A stretch of 64,000 nt of DNA from Bolinopsis microptera (GCF_026151205.1 NC_087074.1:7132001-7196000); one strand, 5' to 3'. Shown: positions 1 to 13,712, counted from the stretch's first letter. Translations and numbers: made by a program. Notes: generated by a model not told the origin, from the sequence alone.

Positions 1-3000
1 TATTAGGCTGGCTCTTTTTATCGCATATTTCAAGTGGAAGTAGCCATGATGTTTGTATTATCTAGATTCGGCAGGAAATGGGTAATTGGATCACTAACTT
101 ATAATTGACGGTAATTGAATGCTAATTGACGGGTTGTTGATTTATTAACAAATCTGACGGCTTAGAAATTTTCCTGTGTTTTTTGTTGACCAGCATTCAA
201 CGGATTGAAATATCGGTCTAGTGTAAAAATTACCATTATTATAGACTGAGAATAATTCATTTATTTTCCAATGAGTGCGATTGGGTTGTAAATATTTAAT
301 TTTTAAAATAAAAACGTCGTACAAATTTTTAAGTTATAAACGTTATAAACGTTATAAGTTAACTATGACTAGACTCACTGAATAGATTAAATCATTCATT
401 AATTTCCAATGCAAATTTCTGTAATATAAAAGATCAAGAGATATCACTGTTTTTTTGAATGATCTGATTATAAAAGCTACCAACATTTCAAGCATTTTTG
501 TGAGCTCACGGTCGAATAGATCATTAAACTAGTTTTACTGAATTGGTTGGTAATTGACCTTGCGGTTAGAAATATTATTTACAATCAGCTTGTAGATATG
601 AGCACCCGACACAACAACATAAACCTACAGGTCTTGCCAAGTTTACAACATAAACCTAGAGGCCTTGCCAAGTTTACCCCGAAACTTGGGGAATGCCGCC
701 CTACTGGAGGCCGTCTAACCCACGGGACGCACGACTGACGACACAAAGTTGACTGAACCACCCAGGAATAGAACGCTAGAGAGAACTCCTTCAGATGAAG
801 AACAAATTGCTTGGAGACAGCAGCTCTGGTACACGGGGGACTGACTCCCTGAACTGTGCAGAATGTAACACCAGGTTGCCGCGTTGGCTTGACGCACTAC
901 CGTCCCCCAGCTGCACTCTTAACTTCTTAAACATGTTAAATGAAATCCAACTGTTGCAGGGCCTGGCACCATCTTTCTCCAAAAACTTGTCTAACTAGCA
1001 GAAGAAAACCTTTAAGTTGGAAACTGTGGAAGAAGGTATGGGGAGACCGGGGTTTTAACCAGGTTTGCTTATTTAAATAATAACAACTAGCATCAAGTTT
1101 CAGTTGCAGTGGTATAAAGCAGACTTATTTAGGTTTAACAGGGGCCTTAATTTTACAAACATTTACACTTTTACAGACAGTTTTTCAGACTTGTGATTTC
1201 TAGGTACAGTACTGAGTTTTGGAAAAACACTGAGTTTTGGAAAAACACAGTGCGGTGAGATAAAAATAGCATTTAGTTCGAGCACAGCTACGATATGAAA
1301 ATGTTTAATTACAGAGTAGTACTGTAGCGAGAACTGTAAATTATATTTGAGCCAGTTACAACTAGCAGCTAAGCAGCGTGACAATATAGCGAGAGCTCTA
1401 ACTTAGTGGCCTGATGCCCGGTATCAGTGATGCCGAAGCTCGATGTTACAAATGTGCATTGGCTCCTCCCTGAAGTGCTATTTTTACCAGTTCATGGCCA
1501 TGGTGTGTTCCATTTGCTACTCACTAGAAACGCGCGACAGCAGCTCTATTCAAGAGATTTACGCAAGACTGGTATCAATACTAATGGCAATACCTGATGA
1601 AGTTGTCAATACTAGTAGTTAAGTAGAACTAGTACATAGTAGCGCTTATATTATTATAAGATAATTCGTTTTCGAAAAGATAAACTTGTACCAAAGTAAA
1701 TTACTGATACTCACGACTGCATATAATACTGCAAAACAAAACAGAAAAAGGCTCACAGAAACTCACAATTACAGCATGACATTAGCCGTTAAAAGGGAGA
1801 AGGAAAAAAGGAGACCATTACTAGGGGAGGAGGAGAGATATAGCCGTAATACCACTCATATTAACACAGGAAAAAAAGTTCTCGACATGTGAATACTTAG
1901 GAAAAAGAGAGTTTGACGTCCGGCATTTATACTTAATACTCCTTATATGTGCCTGGTTGTCAAACGCTCGCCGAAAAAAAAATCTTGGCTAAAACACCTC
2001 ATAATCATTTTATTTGCTAACAATCATTTTTCCCTTTGTTATAAATATAATAGTCCCTCTCGTTTGCGTTGGTCTAATTTATTATCGTTATATTAACATA
2101 ATAATATTATATTTATATCGGGCTGTCAACAGATTTCATCTCCAACATGAACAGGGAGAACATTGAAACCATATTCTGTTAGTGTTACAAACAACCGGCG
2201 ATAATTGCAAAGAAATGCAGTCTCCAAAAAAGAAACACGAATGTTGGTATAGAAATTCTAATTCAAAAATGGATTTAAAAACTTCCGTAAAAATGTGCTC
2301 ATTCCACCCCCAGTTATGCTCATATGAATAATAAAAACTATGATGCGATAGTTTTTTCCATTTGAAAGAGCATGCGATCTGTCTATTTAGAGAAAAGACA
2401 AGTCTGGCTTCCCAAGAAGCTGACTGGAAATTAAAAGATTACGTCTACATGGAGACCAAGTTGTCCGGACGAAGCTCAAGATGCGCACCAGCGTCCATCA
2501 TCTGTTGTAATCAGTCGCCATTACGATCTAAGTGGGAATGATCGATTTCATATTAAACTTTACGTGAAACAAGGAGATTACGATGACACTTATCATTGTG
2601 AAGGAGAAGTGCAGTCAGTATGTCGAGTATTTAAAAGCATGTGGTGGACGCTGCGGTGGGATCTCATGAAATTGCTTGCTTGAGTATTACGGGCACTAGC
2701 ACAAGCCTGCAGGCAACTGTAGACACACTCAAAGTATGTAACTAACCAGCCCGCCCAAATAGACTGGATAATAGGTCGGATGTTATGACACCGGCTTCAG
2801 ACTCTTCGACAAAGTGGGAAAAGTGTATAAATCTAACAGATGAAGGTGTCAAATCGAGGGATGTGATTGTGAAGCGGGTTTTTATACGGCTCCATGTACC
2901 TTCTACATCCTGACCGCTTCAATCCTCCCGGCTTCAATCCTACATCCTGCCCGCTTCAATCCTACATCCTTCCGCTTCATTTCAGTGTTTGTAAAGCCAA

Positions 3001-3630
3001 GAAAGACAAATCACTTAGACAAGTGCCTGGTGACATGCAAAATAAACTGAGAAGACAACTTTTTATGAAGAATACTTATACAAATTTTAAAACAATTTAT
3101 TTTGAGAGTTTCTGAAACAGAAGTTTTGACGTTAGGATAGAATTTAGAAGGCTATGAATTTTTTTAATTTGACAAAAACATTTAACTGTCGAAGCTGTAC
3201 TGCATCACGCAGAGCGCTTCATAGCTGTCGAAGTAAACGCTCCGTAACCGAAAGACGAAATTATAAAATATAAACAAACCCAGTCACCACCTAGCTTGAC
3301 AACCTCTCTCAGTTAACCCCTGGTAACAACTTTTTGCATTTTTCGATACTGGGAGTGAGAAGGAGGCCATGTTGAAAGTTTGCCAAAGTTCACTACTGAA
3401 TAAATATATGCTTACTCATTAGTTATTTCTATTCAGTAGGTACATAATATATAGCAGAAGCTCTACAACCAAATTCCTATCTGCTGAAGAAATAGTGCCA
3501 GCGTTTTGAAGTTCCGATTCACGACGGACGAAACAAGTCGGTTGCACATATATATAAACTTCCTAGGATCATACCCCTTCAGTGCATACTGTAAACATAG
3601 TACTATTAACTATTATTATTAACTATATAG
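1..3630. other. No gene seen; AT-rich DNA with small duplications
   Basis: No ORF here resembles a known family. Visible structure is limited to short tandem duplications: about 31 bp twice near 612-673, 18 bp twice near 1211-1246, and a degenerate repeat of cttcaatcctacatcc near 2918-2980. A 69-codon open stretch without ATG around 2447-2680 reads somewhat protein-like but matches nothing I recognise. Confidence 0.6.
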
Positions 3631-3632
3631 CA

Positions 3633-3771
3633 ACTTTTGAGGTTCAGACTTCAGCTACATATAGCTAAACCTCAAAAGTCAAGACTCAAGCCAGTATAAT
3701 TCACTGACCCGATAACTGTCTATAAATAAATATTACTAATAGACAGTCATTGAGTCGGTGATTTATACTGG
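3633..3771. repeat. Two adjacent inverted repeats
   Basis: A 12-bp perfect inverted repeat (acttttgaggtt at 3633, complement at 3668-3679) is followed directly by a 33-bp imperfect inverted repeat (3691-3723 against 3739-3771) around a short AT-rich loop. This may be the remains of a small foldback element. No target duplication was found. Confidence 0.7.
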
Positions 3772-3779
3772 AGAATGCG

Positions 3780-6190
3780 AATGTATGGGGCCTGATACGA
3801 CTCCTTCTCCTTAACTAGACAACTTTATTGGCTCAATATTACAGAAATCATCTCTTTCATTCCATGTTACTAATCAGTAATCTCATTTTATCATTAAACA
3901 TGTTGTAACAATGATTTAACTTTTTTACGCCCACTGCAGTAACGATTATAAGTGTATCTGCATTCTTGCTTCGTAACATATCATCGATCAGCCGAACAGT
4001 ACTATCTGTATATCTAATTGCAAGATATGTAAATTAAGTTATAAAGTTATGTGTTATACGGAGAAAGTTTTTAACATATGAGCTGACAAAAAAGATTTGT
4101 CTTTAAAGGTTAATAAAACTAGCGGTGACAGTGCCTGTAAGATCTAGTAAACGTTGTGGAGGTGTAGAGAACCAGAAAACGCTACAACACCGAACTTACA
4201 ACCAGGGCTCTCCGATTCGTAATTGAGAATTGGAGAGAACAATAACAACCCTAGACTATGATTCGTAATTAGGTATCGAAGAGTACAAACAGAGCTCTGA
4301 GTTGTAATTAGGGTTTGTAGACAAACGAGTGCCTTTAGCGGTACAAGCACAGTCCATGAACTCAGAGACTTAGTGGCTGACAATGCTTATCAGGAGTAGA
4401 GAGGAGAAGAGGTTATCAGGAGGTGTTCATTAGCTGGGAGATCTGGTGAGTAAAGATGACAAATGTTGGAGATTAGCTGTATAACTATAAAGTTACAGAA
4501 GGAGATAGCCGTAATTATCATTTGCCAATCTCAACCTAATTCATTCGATCGTCCAAAGTCGTTCGGTTTTGAAGTCTCTGTCGATGTGTGTTCGAAACGA
4601 CCGGAAAATTCACAGACAACGTCAAAGTGATTCCGTTTTTCATTGTCTTTAATTGGTTAATAATAATGTGAGCTAACGACTTCAGGAAGACAGTAATTCC
4701 ACTTACTGTCATCTTGCTCAAAATATCAGACTTCTAGTCGGCACTTATCTGCAAGTATTTACGAGGAATCCGAAATTTGAACGTTCAAACGGACTACTAA
4801 AATTGTTAATTAAAATTTAAAGATTCTGTCTGGCCTACTTGGGAATTTGGCCTTCCAATTTTGTATGGCAGACAAGTTGACTCTCACCTGAAAGATTCCG
4901 TCGTATTTTGCTTAGTTAATCAGAAGTCTATGACTAGACAGGGTCACTGTAATGCAACAAGATTAATTATATTGTCTGGAATTAGGACAAGCTTACGGTA
5001 GATTAAATTAATGTCTTTAGAACATAATTATGTTAAATTAATTTAATCTATTAATACCAGCACGCCAGCTAAAAATAATAAGATGTTAGGTAAACTAACA
5101 ACTAACTGAACTATAGATTAAAATACAAATATTTAGAACTGTACGAGTTGCTCAAATTACAATAAAACCATGCTAGAAAATGTATCCTGTATCTAAATTA
5201 ACTCTATATCAGAATACTTGTTGACAAAGATTCAACGCAGCAGTACTGAAACTTTGCCTTTAAATTTTACGAACTAACGTCTTACTACTACGTATACTGC
5301 TATTAAAATCAACTAAGGGGTGGCATGTGCCTCAATAAAAATATACTGTAATGCCAGATATTTTCGCGGGTACTCATTTTCGCACGAAAATAAATTCTTC
5401 GCATAAATTAATGGTTTACAGTGATAACTGATAAGGTTAAAACAATACAAAACTATTAAATATCTTGATACTGATTGGTCGACAGTATTTTGTATTTATT
5501 ACTATCAAATTAGTGAAATGAACCAACTAACTGCCACAAAACCTACCTTTGTAATAGATATTAATGCCGTATAAATGGATTAGTTAATAACATATGTAAA
5601 TTGTAGTTATTTCTTTTGTCGTAAAGCTTATCCAACGATTTTCCTCGATAAATACTAATCATAAATGCTAATGGTGAGAATGGTGAAACTTGAAAGATAG
5701 TTTTCAGTTTTAATTGTGATTTTTATTTATGACCATCAATGACTAGCTAAGTAAAGGTGACTCTGCCTGGCACCAGGACAATCCAACACACTCATAATCA
5801 AGAATTGGGATAAACCCCGACGTAAGCACTGCCAAGAATTGGTTTAGAGATGGATGAAGTCAAGCCAAACACTATTAGATTACAGCATTATGTAATTAAA
5901 CAATAAACTAATTAGCTAACCGGGTCAAGTAAGTATCTCCAGGACAATGAGCTAGGTAAAGGCAGCGCAAATTAGTCAGAACTAGTCCTGTGAAACGAAC
6001 AACTGAAGAGCGGATAGATTGTGAAGCCTGGGGTTCTCAGATATACATGTAACCTGTACTCTCAGGCTTGTGGTCCGGCGTACAAGGACGCTAACTAACA
6101 TTTCAGGGTTAATTGACGGCTTAATTGTACAGAGTGCAATATGTACCCGATATGGTCCACACTTCCTGTTTGTCCGTGACCCCTTATCAG
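3780..6190. other. No gene seen
   Basis: AT-rich sequence without a recognisable coding region. The only structure noted is an inverted repeat of tagattaaattaa with its complement around 5001-5050. The 79-codon and 61-codon minus frames near 4144 and 4536 show no family features. Confidence 0.55.
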
Positions 6191-6193
6191 AGC

Positions 6194-6390
6194 CGCTCTA
6201 AGCCCTGTATCTACCCCTTCCCAGCTTCCCTCTAAGCCCTGTATCTACCCCTTCTCAGCTTCACTCTAAGCCCTGTATCTACCCCTTCTCAGCTTCCCTC
6301 TAAGCCCTGTATCTACCCCTTCCCAGCTTCCCTCTAAGCCCTGTATCTACCCCTTCTCAGCTTCCCTCTAAGCCCTGTATTCTACTACCC
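6194..6390. repeat. 34-bp minisatellite
   Basis: About six tandem copies of a 34-bp C/T-rich unit containing ctctaagccctgtatctacc. Spacing between successive ctcta words is 34 bp (6196, 6230, 6264). It lies just upstream of another C/T-rich minisatellite. Confidence 0.9.
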
Positions 6391-6449
6391 TTCTCAAGTT
6401 CTCAGCTCCCATGGCCATTGGCCATCAAAGTTCTGTATTTTACTGAACT

Positions 6450-7025
6450 TATCTGAGCCCCTCTTTTTCAGCCTATACCCTACTGGACTCCTTCTCAGAT
6501 CCCCTCTTTTTCAGCCTGTACTCTTCTGGACTCATTATCAGAGCCCCTCTCTTTCAACCTGTACCCTACTGGACCCCTTCTCAGATCCCCTCTTTTGCAG
6601 CCTGTACCCTACTGGACTCCTTCTTAGATCCCCTTTTTTAGCCTGTACCTTACTGGACTACTTCTCAGAGCCCCTCTTTTTCAGCCTATACCCTACTGGA
6701 CTCCTTCTCAGATCCCCTCTTTGCAGCCTGTACCCTACTGGACTCCTTCTCAGAGCCCCTCTTTTTCAGCCTGTACCCTACTGGACTCCTCCTCAGAGCC
6801 CCTCTTTTTCAGCCTATACCCTACTGGACTCCTTCTCAGATCCCCTCTTTTGCAGCCTGTACCCTACTGGACTCCTTCTCAGAGCCCCTCTTTTTCAGCC
6901 TGTAGCCTACTGGACTCCTTCTCAGAGCCCCTCTTTTTCAGCCTTTATCCTACTAAACTCCTTCTCAGAGCCCCTCTTTTTCAGCCTTTACCCTACTAAA
7001 CTCCTTCTCAGAGCCCCTCTTTTTT
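6450..7025. repeat. 43-bp minisatellite
   Basis: About 13 tandem copies of a 43-bp unit built from cctactggactccttctcag and agcccctctttttcagcc. Measured spacing is 43 bp (6733 to 6776). A 92-codon plus-strand ORF at 6721-6999 is only the repeat read through; because 43 is not a multiple of 3, the peptide cycles through all three frames every three units. Confidence 0.92.
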
Positions 7026-7172
7026 TGGACTGTTTCCCTCTCGCGCTCCCCATTCTCTCCTCTTAGCTCTCTCCTTAACCGCTGAGAGAACTCTGTCTTG
7101 AGAATGGTATAACTTGTTGATATTTTGATCAAGCACGGGGTCGTAGAAAATTCGGTGAAAAAAGCGCCTCGT

Positions 7173-8683
7173 TTAAGGCCAGAGGGGGGGGTAAGGGGTC
7201 AAAAATTTCTACCAAAATATTATTTTCTAAATCGATTTAATTTTGGATGACAAAAACATTGCTGCTATTCACATATTTGTAGCTGATTAACTTTATTTTA
7301 TAATTGAGGTTAACCGATTTTCACAAAATTGACTATACAACATTGAGGTTAATAAAATTGAGGTTAAAATTTTATTACACGCCATAATTTTTTGTTATTT
7401 CGGTCAGCAAATGTAAACTCTAAACTTTAGGTTCATAATTATCAGAAAAATTAATATCCAAACGTGATTAAATGAGGTTAACCTCTTCTTTTAGATATAG
7501 CGAGAATAGATCACATGATAGAGTTATTATTTTCATCGTAAGTTTACGGTATACACATTTCCAAATAGATGACGTGTTGAATGACTTTCTTTTATCTTGG
7601 AAAATGAAAAAAATGAGGTTAACCATCACATTTTGGTACCGTAGGGAATATACATACGATTCTTACTTTTGTAATGTACCACAATATCGAAGTGAGGTAT
7701 CTATTGGTATCACAATGCCTACAACTATAATCACGTGACAAAGGTGATTTGAACTGACCATATTTTAGTAGAAGATTTTGCCCGTAAATGGCTTAAAAAT
7801 GAGGTTAACCTCTCATTTTTTGAATATCTGACCAGTCAATTACATGTTAACCTCAAAAACTTAATCGTTATACTGTGCAAATGTTTTACTACATATATAA
7901 TAACATATTGATAAACCAATCCCAGTGTTATATGGTCTAAAGCGAGGTTAACAACCAAATTTTAAGCAGTTAGTGTTTACAGGAGGTCTTGGTTAACCTC
8001 ATTTTTTACAATACAAGGACATTAACTACTGAAAGTGGCTAAAATCATTCAGGGGACGGCCAGGTCTGATCAAGCAAACGTTATTAAGTGTATAAAAAGT
8101 CCTAACTAACGAACTGTGATACATTCCAGTGAATATTCAAAATTTTGAAAACACTAAATTGCATCTATCTCAAAACACATTCTGTGACTTCCAGTTCCTT
8201 AGTTGAGAAAACCAACCACCCTCTGATATTGAGATTTGGTACAGTGGTTCCTTGGACAAGTATCTAGACATTAGATGCAGCGATTTTTTTTATTCGACTC
8301 GTTTCTCGAATTATGAGGTTAACCAGCTAAATTTGTCGAATTTTTGACATGGTTAACCTCATAATTCAAGAACCGAGTCAAATAAAAAAAATCGCTGCAT
8401 CATAAATGAGGATAATTGTCCAAGGAACCACTGTACCAAACCTCAAGATCAGGGAGTGGCCAGTTTTCTCAACTAAGGAATCGAAAGGTCAAAAAAGTTA
8501 CAGCCGTTTAAATATCCAGTTTAACATGTGATTACAGGTAAACCTCAAAATTTAGCGCGCGATATCTCAGGAACGCAAGGTCAGATTTTGATCCGGTTTT
8601 TTTTCTTCTTGTTCGTCTCCAGCAGCTATTATCAAATATGTGAAAACTAGAAAAGTGCCATTTACCCCCCCCTCTGGCCTTAA
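7173..8683. mobile_element. TTAA-flanked non-autonomous DNA element
   Basis: The element is bounded by TTAA at 7173-7176 and 8680-8683. Between them lie perfect 18-bp terminal inverted repeats: GGCCAGAGGGGGGGGTAA at 7177 and its complement ending at 8679. TTAA duplication is typical of piggyBac and Kolobok superfamilies, but no transposase remains in the 1503-bp body. The interior carries roughly eleven copies, on both strands, of a GAGGTTAACC-type motif (for example near 7306, 7344, 7471, 7611, 7799, 7843, 7941, 7991, 8313, 8351 and 8541), plus a long hairpin. The superfamily assignment is an inference from the target site only. Confidence 0.85.
8194..8481. repeat. Long hairpin inside the TTAA element
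   Basis: The arm starting ttccttagttgagaaaac at 8194 is complementary to the sequence ending near 8481. The arms run about 130 bp with a few mismatches and include gcagcgattttttttattcg and its complement. The loop near 8325-8345 is flanked on both sides by the gaggttaacc motif. Confidence 0.85.
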
Positions 8684-8689
8684 TTACTC

Positions 8690-9940
8690 AAAAAGAAAGC
8701 CGACGTGCTTATTTGCTCAATGATCATCGGTATAACTGACCAGGGGAATTAGTCGTCGAGGCAGCGGTAAAAACAACAAATTCATGCAGTGTGAATCTGT
8801 TTACAAAAGATTTGTGGTTTTTTTACACAGGATCAATCAGCTATTACGATTCATGTCCGTCATGAATCACAACCATGAAGCACGCCTAATCTGCATGATT
8901 CATCAATTATTCACTACTTTCAATTAATCCAATTTTCATGATTATACCAAACTTTCGCCCTGTCATAATCTACCTGATGATAACACATCCGGGCCACGTC
9001 GCTGGATATTGAACAAGAGCTCAATAGAATCGTATGTAAGCAAGCCGGCAGCAAGGTTCTCTATTATTCAGGAGATTGGGTTATGATGATGATCGAGGTT
9101 CAAGTCTACAACTAGCGGCAAACTGTCAACTGTAAATGGGAATCACCGCAGTAATATGGTCGGTGTAAGAGCAATAAGCCCGGGCTCACAAATTGTGCAA
9201 CACTGTAATCATACTATAGATCCTTTAGAGATTGCAGGCTAGACTATCGAGGCTGCTGTGGTGGTCGCCTGCGGGCCGTGCTTGTGCTGGTTATTCTCAA
9301 ACAATGGAGTAGCTGTGAGATAAGCAAGTTTTAATTATTAATTATTAATTATATAACGCTTGATCGTTAATTATATTTGCTTCATGGTTAAAGTGAAAGT
9401 GAAACTGTATGACTTAATAGCAGCATCAAAGTGAGGCTCCAGTCTCAACCCTCCAACAGCCCCAGATAAGCTAATAACAATTCCAGAACAAAGACATTGT
9501 TGTCACAACAATCGATAAATTGGAGAATGGAGATTCGAGCCCCAAAACAAAATCCTAAATTAGCACCACAAATTTCGTTGACTACATGATCAACTTTAAC
9601 AAGACGTGCTCTGCATTACAACTTATATCAGCAACAAAACAGTAAAAATGGTATCAACTACAAACACGCTATTACCACAACTACTTACATGAGAAGGACA
9701 GTTCTCTACTTAACAATCTAACTTAAAGTACAGTACTTACCTAAGTGGCACTTAGCGAGATGACAGCCACTGCAAACTATAGTCTAGGAACACAGACGGG
9801 GTTCACTGTACACAGTCCGGCAGGTTTTACTGTGTAAACTAGAGAGTTCTAACCAGCAATCAGGTAGTTATACCTACTATTATAGTATATTAGTAGTAGA
9901 GTTGTAGAGTAGTAGTCGCTGTACTGGGTGGAGTGAACCA
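8690..9940. other. No gene seen
   Basis: Unremarkable AT-rich sequence with a short taattattaattatta run near 9332. No ORF, RNA gene or repeat boundary was recognised. Confidence 0.5.
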
Positions 9941-9944
9941 CTCA

Positions 9945-10450
9945 TAACATGTGGACCTCATCTCCTCCCTGTTTACCTCACATGTGGACCTCATCTCCTC
10001 CCTGTTTACCTCACATGTGAACCTCATCTCCTCCCTGTTTACCTCACATGTGGACCTCATCTCCTCCCTGTTTACCTCACATGTGGACCTCATCTCCTCC
10101 CTGTTTACCTCACATGTGGACCTCATCTCCTCCCTGTTTACGTCACATGTGAACCTCATCTCCTCCCTGTTTACGTCACATGTGAACCTCATCTCCTCTC
10201 TGTTTACCTCACATGTGAACCTCATCTCCTCCCTGTTAACCTCATATGTAAACCTCATCTCCTCCCTGTTTACCTCACATATGAACCTCATCTCCTCCCT
10301 GTTTACCTCACATGTGAACCTCATCTCCTGATCCTCCCTGTTTACCTCACATGTGAACCTCATCTCCTCCCTGTTTACCTCACATGTGAACCTCATCTCC
10401 TCCCTGTTTACCTCACATGTGAACCTCATCTCTCCCTGTTACCGTCACAT
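9945..10450. repeat. 33-bp minisatellite open on both strands
   Basis: About 15 copies of a 33-bp unit containing cctcatctcctccctgttta and cctcacatgtg. The unit length is a multiple of three, so ORFs run through on both strands: 126 codons plus (9951-10331) and 179 codons minus (9890-10429). The minus peptide repeats an 11-residue motif MRFTCEVNREE. This is most simply a minisatellite; nothing suggests expression. Confidence 0.93.
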
Positions 10451-10454
10451 GTGA

Positions 10455-13430
10455 CCGTCAGCTCTGGTTAGATATGTTGGAGTAGGTTGGAGTGGGAGTT
10501 GACTTGAACCAACTGAGTTGAAATATACAAGGTAAGCAGTTAGACGAGGGTAATGTCGGGATAGATAGTGGAGAGGATATTAGTTCTAATGTAATCACAC
10601 AAATTACATGATGCCAATACCAGGTCTAATTCTAAATCACGGAATTGAATTAGACGTATCTTGGTTCTACAGATAATTGGTGTGCCCGGCTCTATTTTGA
10701 TACACTTCAGTGGTTCTGTCAGTTGTGGGCTGTAATTACTGGTATGCCTGATCAGGAGGGTAGTTAGTACTCCTACTTCTCTAATAATGAGGAGAATGAG
10801 AAGACAGCGGAGTAATATATGCTCATATTATGGGCATTATTAGACGAGGACTCAACTTATAAATTTAACCTTAAAATTAGAAGTTCAAACTGAATAATGT
10901 GTTGTGCGAGTGAAATCTTGGCAGAGTTACAAAAACTTTACAATGTACCTATATACCGCAGCCGAATGTAAGATACTTAAAAAGTTATTGATGAGATAAT
11001 GTCCAAACAACTACAGATATCATCACAAACTGCACTGAAACTGAACTGCAAGGTAAAGTTAAACAGATATCGTCACAAACTGCACTGCAACTGAACTGAA
11101 AGGTAAAGTTAAACAGATATCATCAGAAACTGCACTGCAACTGCATACCAATTGCTAGATAGACAGTTCGCTTTACAAATATATAAAATGATATGGGCAC
11201 TGCAGACTGCAGACTGTAGAGTAGCCTACAATTACCTAAACCTGTAAATGACATCAGGGCTGTAATTACCCATAATTAGTGTGTTATTAGCTGATCCTAA
11301 TCTGCATATCATTCTGGTGGTAATTACCCAATATACCATTACCGGATAATAATACTTCTAAACTCCACCAGAGAACTATTCTGTATGGTGGGTAAGCGGA
11401 CTGTGTATCGTCAAGTACACAAGCTATTAGTTTGTAAGTATCATGATATCGACTGCTGATACGATGAGGATAATATTACGATAATATCACGATAATATCA
11501 CGATAATATCATGATAACTATAAAGTAGTTACCATTTGTGTGATGAGCTGGCAGTACCAGGCGAAGTTCCAATTTGACGCTAGTTCATTTTTAGGTGATT
11601 AAGGTGATTTGATTGAGATGTGCAGGTAGACGATAATAATGACTTTGATGACTGCTATAATGACAACTATAATGACTGCTATAATGACAACTGCTATAAT
11701 GATTACCAATTGTGGGGTAATGAAGGTAATTACCAGCCACACCTTTCTACTGAGATTGGAAGTTATCAGTGATCAATATGACTAGACAAGGTTATTTTAA
11801 TAAAAAACAATCAATGTTGGAGTCTGAATTTGATGCCCTCTGAATCCCATCAACTCGAATATGAGAAGAGAGATCGTTAGATATAATCACGAACAACGAA
11901 GTGAAGAGAATGAATTGAAAGAAAATATTTAGACTGTTCTAGTTATACTGCAACTTCCTTGTTATCGCGACAATGAAAATATGTCATGCTAAATGCTAAT
12001 CTAAATCACATGGTCTGCCTTTAGATCTAAATTAAATTAAAATATTTAACGACAAATAAAAAAATTAAAATATTTGACGACACATAACTATTTAAAATAT
12101 TTGACGACACATATTTCAAATCTTTTCCGCAAGACAACAGTATTTCCTTTTCATGTCTGAATTGTTAAATCATGAAATATCAGCATTGCTACCTCACTTC
12201 ACAAAAATGTTAGTATCGAGACCGACAATTTCACAATTGAACCAACGCCGACAGTCAAATAGACATTACTGTGCCTCCTTAAGTATTTGGGTCTAGGTGC
12301 CCCAAGTATTTAGGTCTAGGTGCTCCCATATTTGAACTCTGTCTAGTTTCAATACAAGTGCTGGAGGGTTGAGGAATGAGGACCGAGGACCGGGGGTTGA
12401 AACTTGAATTTCGCCGTTTTCAGGAGATCAGCACGGTGTTTAGTTCAATAACGGCATTCGCGCAATTTCCGAGGATGAAAATAGTAATAACTTGTCTGAG
12501 CTGTATAAGCAAATACTCGTCTCACGAGTTGGATAGTAATTGATGACGGAAAAGAAATCCCGATCGTTAGTAATTGTGGTTAAGACGGAGATTCCAATAA
12601 TATTTCTTATATTAGTGATGTGAATGTGGTCGGAAGAGATCTGGTCGGTAATATTAATTAATAATCTAGGTCGTACTGTACTTTGTATGGGAAATAACTT
12701 ATATTAAAAAGATCTCATACTAGAAAAAAAAATATATATATATATATTTATATCTATGCGAAAGACCAGATGTACAGTATAGCGGGTTGACCTATAATAT
12801 ATTGGTCATTTCTGATCGGGACAATACAATCAGTGTTAAACCAATAATATCCATTGAACCATATCTTGAAGCTCATAATCGTATCGTAATTTGTTTGTGT
12901 TGAAAACTTCATACAAGTCTTAGGGTACATTTTAATATTTTAGGAAAGCGCCTCGATCCCCTCTTCTATGAGGTCTCAAGAAAAGTAATGAATAATGAAT
13001 AATGAAATATCTGAACTCCTAGTTTGAGATGTTAAACACAACCCTGTACGGCTAGTCGACTAATACAGACCAAGCCACAGTTGTATTTGAAACCGGGATT
13101 TAGATTATCGTGATCATTTACGTTGAGCTGAGGCTTGGAAGTTCGTTTAAATGGTCTAATTTTAGTGAAGTAAATTAATAAAATCGTTAAGATCCTACTT
13201 AATAGCGTCCAACGTACCTGCAACCTACATAGACTCAGTACATCTCAGGACTAGGAAAGTAGGTTAATTGCTAATTGTTCCTGACACAAAAGCTCGTATC
13301 ACTATCAAGTTTACCATGTTCATTAAACTTAAAGATGTTGAAACTTGAACATCTCCTTACAGTTACTTATGTTCCGCCCTCGTCTGTAATGAAACAGTAA
13401 AGACGACAATCAGTCCAGGATGCACCCCCG
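10455..13430. other. No gene seen; several short tandem repeats
   Basis: Holds a 50-bp unit repeated 2.6 times (11013-11143, starting acagatatca), a 13-bp unit acgataatatc-type array (11469-11515), a tgactgctataa array (11640-11705), a ~31-bp unit with aaaatatttgacgacacata (12034-12115), a ~22-bp duplication (12288-12330) and a TA microsatellite near 12730-12750. No coding region was recognised. Confidence 0.65.
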
Positions 13431-13438
13431 CCCCACAA

Positions 13439-13505
13439 TGCTGCACGCCGCCGCCGATTTTAACCACGCCGCCGCCGTTTTGAAAAAAAACGGCGGCGTG
13501 CAGCA
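13439..13505. repeat. GC-rich hairpin
   Basis: Perfect 15-bp arms tgctgcacgccgccg (13439-13453) and complement (13491-13505) around a loop that contains a second cgccgccgccg run and an A-tract. It stands out in AT-rich surroundings. Confidence 0.85.
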
Positions 13506-13712
13506 CTGCCGCCCCAGCATACCTTTAAAGATCCGTGATATTAACAGATAAACCTTCGACTCCACATGCGTTACCAAAACTTCAACTCTTTGTTAAATTA
13601 GGATAATGCAGATAAGAATACAAAATATTTGAGTATTTGAAGGTGTCGTGGTATGAGAATCTGATAGTCAACTAGCATCGAAATATAATCCTGAACTTCT
13701 ATATTTGTATCC

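Noticed and set aside
2447-2680. 69-codon open stretch with protein-like composition
   Set aside because: No ATG, no splice signals that convince, and no recognisable family.
6721-6999. 92-codon plus ORF
   Set aside because: It is a read-through of the 43-bp minisatellite, not a gene.
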